From positions 52,127 to 116,126 of the forward strand of contig JALHOR010000002.1 of NCBI GenBank assembly GCA_022842885.1: 64,000 bases of DNA, given 5' to 3'. The notes under the pieces were generated by a model. It made no database searches. It was given only the letters and a program-made list of their open reading frames with translations, and was not told where the DNA came from. Shown here piece by piece: positions 40,783 to 48,900 of the stretch. The stretch is from Anaerolineae bacterium (lineage in GTDB: Bacteria > Chloroflexota > Anaerolineae > Aggregatilineales > Phototrophicaceae). The position numbers were made by a program, and so were the translations under genes. How positions within the stretch are numbered: position 1 is the first letter of the stretch; each line of letters starts with the position of its first letter.

Positions 40783-40860
40783 GTTATCTACAATTTTTAT
40801 TAGATAACTCCACAAAATTTGTTGAGTTAAGCTAAGTCAACAAATTTTGTGGAGTATAAT
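40783..40860. promoter_or_regulatory. Two inverted repeats and promoter between the structural and transfer operons
   Basis: A perfect 19-bp inverted repeat (ACTCCACAAAATTTGTTGA at 40807-40825, complement at 40837-40855, 11-base centre) runs into TATAAT at 40855-40860, the likely -10 of the plus-strand operon. A second perfect dyad, GTTATCTA / TAGATAAC (40783-40790, 40801-40808), abuts it on the side of the minus-strand operon. Long perfect dyads over divergent starts are operator-like. The binding protein may be the wHTH at 40887 or the XRE repressor. Nothing else was seen in 40752-40886. Confidence 0.65.
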
Positions 40861-40886
40861 TTTTGGAGAGACGCTAGGGGTGTACG

Positions 40887-41114
40887 ATGATTACGACAAT
40901 TGACATGCATATTCGAGATGAAAGAGTGTTTAACTGGCTTAAAAACCAGTCAAAAGAAGGTTTAATCCAAGTATCTGCCAATACCATCGCAGATGAATTT
41001 TTGTGTCATACCAACACTGCACAGGCAATATTGCGGCGATTGCGCCGTGCAGGAATTATTGAAGTTGTCGAAAAGCCTTACAATCATGGTTTTTGGTACA
41101 AGATAAATGCCTAA
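40887..41114 (+). CDS. Small winged-helix DNA-binding protein
   Basis: 75 residues. The segment ISANTIADEFLCHTNTAQAI (approximate) with LRRLRRAGIIEVV and a wing-like GFWYKINA fits a winged helix-turn-helix. It is the first gene of the plus-strand operon, beside the long dyad, and may autoregulate. AGGGG precedes the ATG. It overlaps the ATPase gene by 8 bases. Confidence 0.7.
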   Translation: MITTIDMHIRDERVFNWLKNQSKEGLIQVSANTIADEFLCHTNTAQAILRRLRRAGIIEVVEKPYNHGFWYKINA

Positions 41115-43098
41115 ACAGCGCGAAATTTTGATTGATGCTGTGCCAGCGCCCGGTGAGCCACTAAAACCCCGCATTCATGAGGACAATAAAAAACTCATGG
41201 AAGCGGAACTAGCGGAACGGGCGGCGGCTGCGCGTTCTAAACTGCCTAAGCGCAAGCTGGTTGCATTAAACAAACGCTATCGCCAATTGGCGGCTGCTTT
41301 AAATCGTGCTAAATATAATTATTTGGTAACGGAACATTGGGAACTACGGCAGCAATATGAGAAGCTGCGCTATGAGATACAAAACACCAAAGGTAAAAAG
41401 CGTGAAAATCTCGTAGAACAACTAAAAGTTGTCAAAAAACGCGGCATTTATATTCAGGCTCGCGTAGACCGATTGAAGCCTCTGGCAAGCCAATTCGTTG
41501 AAATTTCGCAACAGCTACGCTCACACCGGGACTATGTAGCGTGGGAAAAGAAAGACGCTGAAGATAAACGCCAGTTGCGGCGGGAAGCGTTGGTTTGGCA
41601 GGAGCAAATTAACGCGGTGTTTCGCCAGTCACCGCGGCTGCATCACGCGGGTGAGCGACGGGGCAAACCATTCCAGCGGATACCCAAAATTGAAAGAATT
41701 TTCATAAAAGAAGATCGTGTTTTATTCCAAATCAAGACTAGCGCCCAAACGATTGTAGAACGGCTGACGGGTCGCTGGCATTCTGCCCTACCCTTCGCTG
41801 TTGACATTAAAGATTTAGTCTGTGATGAGACACTGCAAAACCTCAAGGCATCGTGCAAGCGCGTTGTCGCCATTGAATGGTCAAATGGTGGTACGAACCT
41901 TTTTTACAGCATATCACGGCTAGATAGCCCGGACGGTATCCCCAAAAAACAAATCTATTCCAAGGTGATTGATTGGTACCCGGCAGAAGATCACGCGAAA
42001 ACGCCCTGGGCAGCGGGCGTAACACAAGACCGCAAAGTGGAGTGGCACAACTTTGAGGAATTGCCCCACATTTTAATTGCCGGCTCAACAAAATCAGGCA
42101 AGAGCAATCATGTTAATCAGATGATTGCTACCCTGATTACTATGAATAGCCCCGCCGAAGTGCGCTTAATGTTAGTTGACCTCAAAGGTGGGATAGAGTT
42201 TACGCACTGGCAAGGCATAAAACACGCCTTGCGCCCGATGGTTAAGCACGCGGGGCAAGTGCTTGAAGCCTTGTCTTATATGCGCGTGATTATGGAGCGC
42301 AGATTAGAGCGTTTTGAAGCGATTAAGGCAAAAAATCTCGCCAGTTATAACGAAAAAGTGGAACAAAAAATCCCACGTCTCATCTGCATTGTAGATGAGA
42401 TGGCTACGCTATTAGGCTTAGGGGATTTGACCACGCAAATTCATAATGAACTGCGGGTTTTATCATCACAGGGACGCGCTGTAGGGATTCATTTGGTTTT
42501 ATGTACGCAGCACTCCTCTGTAGATGTTCTGCCGGGTTGGGTCAAAACCAACATGACGCTACGTATCTCTGGCAAAATGCCCTCTCATCAAGCCAGTATG
42601 GTTATTCTGGATTCCGTGACGGCTGCAACCTTGCCCAATCATCCGGGCAGGCTTGTTTTCAGCGTTGGGCGCTATGAGATCATCGCACAATCGCCATTCA
42701 TCAGTGATGATGAGGTTGCCAATGCTGTTAGACTGTCCAAAGCCTTCCCCGATCCTGACAATAGCGAATTTGACCTCAAAAATACCAGTGAAAAGCCAAA
42801 AGAGAAATTTACCCGCGAAGACGCTCTAAAAATGTGCATAGAGCAATTCGGCGGCAAACTATCGGCTGCACGCATTCATGAGCAAATTGGCAATGAGGTC
42901 ATGACCCTACGGAAACTGCGCTTTATCGTCGAAGACATCATTGATGATGCAAAAGATGGCATTCAATGGAACGGAAAGACCTATATGCTTACGAAAGAGA
43001 GAAAAGCCTATACACTAGTAGAACAGTCAGTAGAACCAAAATCAGAGGATGACACACAGGAATTTTACCCGTTACACAGTGCTATTGAGGAGAATTGA
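41107..43098 (+). CDS. FtsK/SpoIIIE-type DNA-translocase ATPase
   Basis: 663 residues. A charged coiled-coil N-terminus (about 25-180) replaces the transmembrane helices of cellular FtsK; none are visible. The motor domain has Walker A LIAGSTKSGKSNHV (about 323-336), LMLVDLKGGIEF, and Walker B ICIVDEMATLL (about 425), with LVLCTQHSS as sensor. A winged-helix-like C-terminus follows. Such ATPases pump DNA in AICE-type transfer (TraB) or virion assembly. It follows the wHTH gene with an overlap. Confidence 0.88.
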   Translation: MPKQREILIDAVPAPGEPLKPRIHEDNKKLMEAELAERAAAARSKLPKRKLVALNKRYRQLAAALNRAKYNYLVTEHWELRQQYEKLRYEIQNTKGKKRENLVEQLKVVKKRGIYIQARVDRLKPLASQFVEISQQLRSHRDYVAWEKKDAEDKRQLRREALVWQEQINAVFRQSPRLHHAGERRGKPFQRIPKIERIFIKEDRVLFQIKTSAQTIVERLTGRWHSALPFAVDIKDLVCDETLQNLKASCKRVVAIEWSNGGTNLFYSISRLDSPDGIPKKQIYSKVIDWYPAEDHAKTPWAAGVTQDRKVEWHNFEELPHILIAGSTKSGKSNHVNQMIATLITMNSPAEVRLMLVDLKGGIEFTHWQGIKHALRPMVKHAGQVLEALSYMRVIMERRLERFEAIKAKNLASYNEKVEQKIPRLICIVDEMATLLGLGDLTTQIHNELRVLSSQGRAVGIHLVLCTQHSSVDVLPGWVKTNMTLRISGKMPSHQASMVILDSVTAATLPNHPGRLVFSVGRYEIIAQSPFISDDEVANAVRLSKAFPDPDNSEFDLKNTSEKPKEKFTREDALKMCIEQFGGKLSAARIHEQIGNEVMTLRKLRFIVEDIIDDAKDGIQWNGKTYMLTKERKAYTLVEQSVEPKSEDDTQEFYPLHSAIEEN

Positions 43099-43100
43099 AG

Positions 43101-43271
43101 ATGCTTGAATTGATGTTTGTGATTGTGGGTGTTTTAATGATGGTTGCTTTTGGTTGTGTAATATATATACAGGTTGATTTGCACCGAATGTTTAAAGAGC
43201 AAGATGATATGTATAAAGAAATGTCGAAATTGATTGATGAGAATCTGCGACTTGAAGGGAGAATAAAGTAA
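43101..43271 (+). CDS. 56-residue membrane protein with coiled coil
   Basis: MLELMFVIVGVLMMVAFGCV (one helix) followed by a charged helical part (RMFKEQDDMYKEMSKLIDEN). GAGGAG ends the upstream gene and sits before this ATG. Its stop overlaps the next start (TAATG). Comparable in type to Spd spread proteins of Streptomyces plasmids, or to phage lysis/assembly microproteins. Confidence 0.6.
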   Translation: MLELMFVIVGVLMMVAFGCVIYIQVDLHRMFKEQDDMYKEMSKLIDENLRLEGRIK

Positions 43272-43411
43272 TGGATAACTCGATTTTAATGCTAGGTCTG
43301 GTTTTAGGCGGTATTTTTGGATGGGAGATAGGCTTTTATGCAATCAGAATAATTGACAAAACAACCGATAGAATTACCGACAAAATCAAGAAAAAACGTG
43401 GTGATGAATGA
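43271..43411 (+). CDS. 46-residue membrane protein
   Basis: MDNSILMLGLVLGGIFGWEI (one helix) and a basic amphipathic C-terminus (TDRITDKIKKKRGDE). The start shares a base with the previous stop and the end overlaps the next start as ATGA. Function unknown. Confidence 0.6.
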   Translation: MDNSILMLGLVLGGIFGWEIGFYAIRIIDKTTDRITDKIKKKRGDE

Positions 43412-43920
43412 CCGGGCGCACACATCTCGCAACTGGAATCGCGGGCGGGCTGGCACTGGCATATCTTGCAGGGGGTATGCCACATCAGCAGCTTCTCATT
43501 GTGGCTATGACGATGGTGGGATCTCTGTTGCCCGATGTTGATCATCCACAATCAATTTTGTCAGGCTATATTCCCGGCAGCGGGATTATTTTAAACGGCA
43601 TTATGGGCATTCGGCACAGGGGTTTCACCCACTCGCTATTGTTTGTAGGGCTATTCGTAACGATACCGCACATTATGGCAAATTTTGCGCCTATCCCCGA
43701 TCAATTGATTGCCATATGCGCTGGTATGCTCATTCACTTTGCAGGCGACATGCTCACGCCACAGGGTGTTCCCCTGCTCTACCCGCTGAAAGCCAATTGG
43801 AAACTTGCGCCGGGCGTTCTGCTTTCTATAGGGCATGGGCTAATTGAGTCACTGGTTTTCGTTACGGCGGCGGGTGGTATTGTTTATTTGCTGGTGCTTC
43901 ATGTGCAGAGGTATCTATGA
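43408..43920 (+). CDS. YdjM-like membrane-bound metal-dependent hydrolase family protein
   Basis: 170 residues, about four helices. Conserved motifs of the YdjM/DUF457 family are present: TGRTHLATGIAGGLAL, LLPDVDHPQS, RHRGFTHSLLF and HFAGDMLTPQGVPLLYP, giving the His/Asp metal set. Members are often found on mobile elements as well as chromosomes, and their substrate is unknown. It overlaps both neighbours as ATGA. Confidence 0.85.
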   Translation: MTGRTHLATGIAGGLALAYLAGGMPHQQLLIVAMTMVGSLLPDVDHPQSILSGYIPGSGIILNGIMGIRHRGFTHSLLFVGLFVTIPHIMANFAPIPDQLIAICAGMLIHFAGDMLTPQGVPLLYPLKANWKLAPGVLLSIGHGLIESLVFVTAAGGIVYLLVLHVQRYL

Positions 43921-44960
43921 AATTAGTCAATATCACTCCTGAAAAACTGCAAAACGCTCTACCTGTTCTGCCCTATCAAGAGAACGCGCCCGATGCGATT
44001 GCGGCAGCTGCCAATGTATTCGGCGCAATCATGCCGATTTTTATCAACAAATATTCGGGAAAAATCCTAAATCCAGTTTGGATGAATGCCTACTCTAAGT
44101 TGGGTTTATCCGAAATCCCTACAGCAGTCTTAGAGTTGCCCGGCGATTCGGAAATCGGGGCAAGTATCATCCTGAATGGTGGGATTGAAGGTTGGTTGTA
44201 TAACGTTCCCGCAGATATGCAGCGCGTGATTCCGTATTTGAGAACCCAGTATGAGAAAAACCGTTCAGCACTATTGGCGCTCGGTGCTGAACCCGATTAC
44301 TGGCATAATTTTTTCCGCTGGTTGGATAACCCCGAATCACCGCCAGAACCCGATTTATATACTGGTATGATTGATCCCGATGATATGGCGATTGCCGATT
44401 TTGATATTCCCCTGCTGGATATTGAGATGCAAGCTGCCCTAGCTGCCGATTTTTCGCTCACGGCATGGAATAGTCAGCCGCGCAAATTTGGGGCTTATGG
44501 TTGGCATTTTTATGTAGATGATATTCGCTTTGCTAAGGTGACAAAAAATCCTCAAATTTTGGTGGATACAGGCGCTAAGATGGCGGTAGAACCTAATTTT
44601 TCCACTGCTGACACGCAATCGTTGGCAGAGGCGCTATACCATATCCACAAAAAGCGATTTATGGCGGGCTATTGGCAAAAAAGCGGTATCAAAACCATTG
44701 TGGACATGAATGTTTCGCGGCGGTTTTTGCGCCTGAATTTGGCGGGAGTGCCTTACGGTTGGGGTATTTATATGAATCGGGCATATACGAAGGATTTTGA
44801 GCATTTGCACGCTGCTCACGCGCTGGCGTTAGACCATGCTAGAGGCAAACCTATCATGTATCTTGTGCTTGGTGGACCCGCTGCGCGAAAAGAATGTGAT
44901 AAACACGGCTGGCATTGGATAAATGCGGGCAAAACTTTAGACGGCAAAGGGTATTCTTGA
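43917..44960 (+). CDS. DUF4417-like protein
   Basis: 347 residues. The C-terminal half (about 195-345) fits DUF4417, a family common on phages and plasmids: HFYVDDIRFAKVTKNPQILV, VEPNFSTADTQSLAEA, RFMAGYWQKSGIKTIVDMNV and IMYLVLGGPAARKECDKHGW. The N-terminal half is not recognised. The biochemical role of the family is unknown. It overlaps the previous gene (ATGA) and shares one base with the next (TGATG). Confidence 0.65.
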   Translation: MKLVNITPEKLQNALPVLPYQENAPDAIAAAANVFGAIMPIFINKYSGKILNPVWMNAYSKLGLSEIPTAVLELPGDSEIGASIILNGGIEGWLYNVPADMQRVIPYLRTQYEKNRSALLALGAEPDYWHNFFRWLDNPESPPEPDLYTGMIDPDDMAIADFDIPLLDIEMQAALAADFSLTAWNSQPRKFGAYGWHFYVDDIRFAKVTKNPQILVDTGAKMAVEPNFSTADTQSLAEALYHIHKKRFMAGYWQKSGIKTIVDMNVSRRFLRLNLAGVPYGWGIYMNRAYTKDFEHLHAAHALALDHARGKPIMYLVLGGPAARKECDKHGWHWINAGKTLDGKGYS

Positions 44961-45706
44961 TGGGACGCGGGCTAAAGTTAAGGCGATATGACACTATTTT
45001 CGAGGAATATAATGTGCAAACTGTACGCGATGATCGGCGGCGAGTCGCTAATCTGCGAACTGAAACCGAACTTGCGCGGTATGTACAAAGCTCGAGATCC
45101 GGCGCGGTGCGAGATGAATTATTCCAGCAACGTCTCATCAATTTTGATGGTGACGATGTAAAAGTAGATCGCGTGCAGGTGCAAAAAAGAATCCAGCAAA
45201 TACGCGAATCCACTGTAGCAGACCGTTATTATGATTTCGACTATTTCCAGCGCCAGTATGACGACGTTGCTCAAGAGCAAAACATATCCCGGCGACAAGC
45301 CCGTAATCTGAGAAATCGACAATATCAGATTGAAGCTGCCGCCGTGCTTGCCGCTGCCAATGCAGGCGATGTAAAAATTTCGGCTTACGACAAAGGCATA
45401 CTCAACAAATTAGCCGCTGGCGATTATGAATCAGCGGTGTATGGTAAAGAGGATAATTCAGGCAAGCGCAGGTATGAGCGCGGACGGTATTTCACTGAGT
45501 TGGGCTATGCGGAACGGGAACGCAAGCGTGAACGTGGGCTTAAAGGTGAAACTACAAAAGGACGGCGGGATGCCCAGAGGCGTGATTTCTTGGAATATAC
45601 AGGTGGCGGGCGTGTTGGCTCGTTAGACAATTTAAAACCGTTTGGGAATTTGGGCAAAACATCGAAAAAGAAACAAGAGGATGAGTTAGAAGACTTGCCG
45701 TTTTAA
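44960..45706 (+). CDS. Highly charged protein with an SSB-like acidic tail
   Basis: 248 residues from the ATG at 44960 (TGATG overlap); the frame is open from 44915 but overlaps the previous gene. The body is rich in Arg, Asp, Glu and Gln and strongly helical (RRQARNLRNRQYQIEAAAVL). It ends EDELEDLPF, very like the acidic DDDIPF tip of single-strand DNA-binding proteins that docks replication and repair enzymes. No OB fold was recognised. It could be the element's ssDNA-binding or recruitment protein. Confidence 0.6.
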   Translation: MGRGLKLRRYDTIFEEYNVQTVRDDRRRVANLRTETELARYVQSSRSGAVRDELFQQRLINFDGDDVKVDRVQVQKRIQQIRESTVADRYYDFDYFQRQYDDVAQEQNISRRQARNLRNRQYQIEAAAVLAAANAGDVKISAYDKGILNKLAAGDYESAVYGKEDNSGKRRYERGRYFTELGYAERERKRERGLKGETTKGRRDAQRRDFLEYTGGGRVGSLDNLKPFGNLGKTSKKKQEDELEDLPF

Positions 45707-45726
45707 GGACTATTTTAAAGTATATT

Positions 45727-45748
45727 TTGCTTGAGCATTGCTTGAGCA
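45727..45748. repeat. 11-bp tandem repeat beside the right attachment site
   Basis: TTGCTTGAGCA occurs twice in direct succession, 19 bases inside the right repeat. Short direct repeats at this distance can be arm-type binding sites for an integrase. The remaining bases from 45707 to 45767 hold no gene. Confidence 0.5.
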
Positions 45749-45767
45749 AAGCAGGACTTCGGTAATA

Positions 45768-45784
45768 CTGCATTTATATGTAGT
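45768..45784. repeat. Right attachment-site repeat
   Basis: CTGCATTTATATGTAGT, identical to 24305-24321. It lies 61 bases after the last element gene and 104 bases before the terminator of the giant exported-protease gene. Confidence 0.8.
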
Positions 45785-45888
45785 TATGAAAACGCCTTAA
45801 AATGCCAAAAATAGTCTATAGAGATGAATAGATATGAGGAGAGGTATATCAGAAGACTGGTTTATAACTATTCATGATAAGTAAATAA

Positions 45889-45922
45889 AAACAGGGTATA
45901 AATCAATTTTTATACCCTGTTT
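45889..45922 (-). terminator. Terminator of the giant gene
   Basis: A 14-bp stem (AAACAGGGTATAAA / TTTATACCCTGTTT) with a 6-base loop, followed on the minus strand by a run of T (TTTTTATTTACTT). It is 24 bases after the stop. Confidence 0.85.
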
Positions 45923-45946
45923 AAAAACTTAACTCAAAAGGCTACA

Positions 45947-48900
45947 TTAGCTGCCAGATGCTGCACTTTCGACAGCGGCAGGCGCATCAGCCGGAATTGT
46001 GGTATCCGTATTTTCCACAGGCGGCGTGGTACCTGTAGATTGGGCGGCTGCGGCATCACCCGCCGGAACGCTATTCTGCGCTTGCGAAGTCACAGGCTCA
46101 ATCGGCGTTACTGTACAACCTGTTGCATCAACGGTATCGCCAACAAGAGTTTGCGGGCAAGTATCGAGCGCATCATGGATACCATCGTTATCACCATCCA
46201 ACTGCGATGCCGCACAGCCGGTCGCATCCACAATCGCTCCTGCCGGAGTTTGCGGGCAGAGGTCGAAGGTATCCACAACTTTATCGCTATCGGTATCCGG
46301 CGTGCAGAACTGTCCATAGATATGCTGGAATTTCAGCAAGCGCGGTCCATACCAGTTGCCATAAATCCCATAAAGATTTGTTGCAAAGGTTGGCACCACC
46401 ATTGGCACGACATCTAATTGGGCTTGTTTGCCTGCATATGCCGGATAAATGCTGAGATGGCTGGCATCAAAGAACACATCCAATTGTGTTGCACATTGAG
46501 GTGCATCCATCGTTAAGCGTGTCTCACCACGCCCAACTTGCAAGGCAGTGGCAGAACTGAACAATTCCTGATTCTTCTGTACTGCATCTAATTTTTTGTA
46601 GGCAGCTACACCTACATCGTACAAGCAATCGGAATTGTTGGTGATAATTCCCACCCATTTACCTGCCACATCGCCGGGAACAATTTGTGCCGTCAAATGC
46701 GCTAATGGGTCTAATTGTGAGCAGAGAACAACCGGTGCTGGTTCATTTACAATCCAGCTAAATTGCTTGCTGTCTGTCAGACCGCCATCATCCAATACAG
46801 TGATAATGATTGTATATGGGCTGCTGGTATGAGCATTGCTCGCCAGAATGCCGCTAATCACACCGCTGGCATCATCAATGCTTAAGCCCGCGGGCAAACC
46901 TGTAGCCGAGAAGCGCAGCGGCTTATTTTCAGGGTCATTACCCGTGATAAGTAAATTCACTAATTGCCCACTGGTGTTGGTTTGATTACCCGGATTGTTG
47001 ATCGTCGGTGCTTGGTTCACAGGCGTAGGCGCGTTAACTATCCAGCTAAATTGCTTGCTGTCTGTCAGACCGCCATCATCCAACACGGTAATCGTAACAG
47101 TATACGGGCTGCTGGTGTGGGCATTGCTTGCCAGAATGCCACTAATCACACCACTGGCATCATCAATACTTAAGCCTGCGGGCAAACCTGTTGCTGAGAA
47201 GCGCAACGGTTTATTTTCAGGGTCATTACCCGTGATAAGTAAATTCACTGATTGCCCATTGGTGTTGGTCTGATTACCCGGATTGTTGATCGTCGGTGCT
47301 TGATTCACAGGCGCAGGCGCATTCACCATCCAAGTGAAGGTTTCGCTATCGGACAAATTACCGGGGTCTTTAACAGTCACTGTGATTGTGTACGGACTAT
47401 TGGTGTGAGCATTACTCGCCAATGTGCCGCTAATCACACCCATATTGGGATTGATGCTCAAGCCACTCGGCAAGCCCGTTGCGCTGTAGATCAATGTCTG
47501 ATTTTCAGGGTCGTTCGCAACAATCGGCAGATTAATGACATCGCTGCTGGTATTGGTTTGATTGCCCGGATTAGTGACGGTTGGCGGCTGATTCACAGGC
47601 GCAGGCGCATTCACTATCCAAGTGAAGGTTTCACTATCGGACAAATTACCGGGGTCTTTAACGGTCACTGTGACTGTATACGGACTATTGGTGTGAGCAT
47701 TGCTTGCCAATGTGCCGTTAATCACACCGGTATTGGGATTGATGCTCAAGCCACTTGGCAAGCCCGTCGCGCTGTAAGTCAGCGCCAAACCTTCAGGGTC
47801 ATTCGCCACAATCGGCAGCGCAATAGCATTACCGCTGGTGTTGGTTTGATTACCCGGATTGTTGACCGTTGGTGCCAGATTCGGTGTTGGTTCTTCTTCT
47901 TCATCGTCACCACAGAAATCACCCGGCAAGTGTCGTGCTAACAATAAACGGGCATTATAACGATTACCATACGTGCCAAATTGGTTCGTTTCAAAGGCGG
48001 GCAAAATCAATGGCACGATGTCCAATTGAGCTTGTTGTCCTGTATATGCTGAATACACCCCTAGATGGCTAGCATCGAAGAAGATATCCAACTGGGCAGC
48101 GCATTGCGGTGCAGTGACGGTTAAGCGGGTTTCACCGCGTCCAATTTGCAGCGCCGTTGCCGTGCCATTCGGTGTAAACAAGACCTGATTTTTCAGCGTA
48201 TTGTCCATCTTCTGATACGCCGCCATACCAACATCATACTTGCAATCTGAATTATTGGTGATAACGCCCACCCATTTTCCGGCAGTTGCACCCGGAACAA
48301 TTTGTGCCGTTAAGTGTGCCAACGGATCCGGGACGCACAATGGCTTGACTGTCCAAGTGAAGGTCTCACTATCGGACAAATTGCCGGGGTCTTTGACGGT
48401 CACTGTGACGGTGTATGGGCTACTGGTTTGGGCATTTGCTGCCAATGTTCCGCTAATCACACCGGTATTGGGATTGATGCTCAAGCCACTTGGTAAGCCC
48501 GTTGCGCTGTATGTGAGTGTCTGATTTTCAGGGTCACTGGCAACAATCGGTAGATTAATGACATTACCGCTGGTATTGGTCTGATTGCCCGGATTAATCA
48601 CAGTCGGCGCTTGATTCGGCGTTTCGGCAATTGTGAACGACACACTTAATGATGTTCCCGTTAGCCCACCCGCATTATCTTGTGTGAACGGTGTCGCTGT
48701 CAGCAGGTTTTCTTGCCCAAGGACATACGCCCAAGCGTTGTAATCGCTACCTGTTTGTCCCGCTAGTGCGAATGGCGCTGCATTATCTGTGTTGAAATTA
48801 AGGTTGCCATTCAGGGCGAAGCGCACGCTTTCCGGCGAGCCGCTGGTATTGGCGCGAACACTAAGCTGTGTTGTCGGCAAATCGCCGTCAAAAATGATCA

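Larger units (their letters stand above)
24305..45784. mobile_element. Integrated mobile element of about 21.5 kb, unknown class
   Basis: Bounded by a 17-bp direct repeat and placed between chromosomal genes. Gene density and style change sharply at the repeats: nearly every gene overlaps its neighbour by 1-17 bases, there are many tiny membrane proteins, and there are replication-type enzymes (primase-polymerase, nucleases), an FtsK-like ATPase, XRE and other HTH regulators. Three operons are arranged around two regulatory regions (32704-32856 and 40752-40886). No HUH Rep, relaxase, terminase, portal or major capsid was recognised. A filamentous-phage-like provirus and an AICE-like conjugative element both fit. 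Confidence 0.8.

Noticed and set aside
24305..45784. Tailed-phage provirus
   Set aside because: No terminase, portal, HK97-type capsid, tail tape measure or lysin gene could be recognised.
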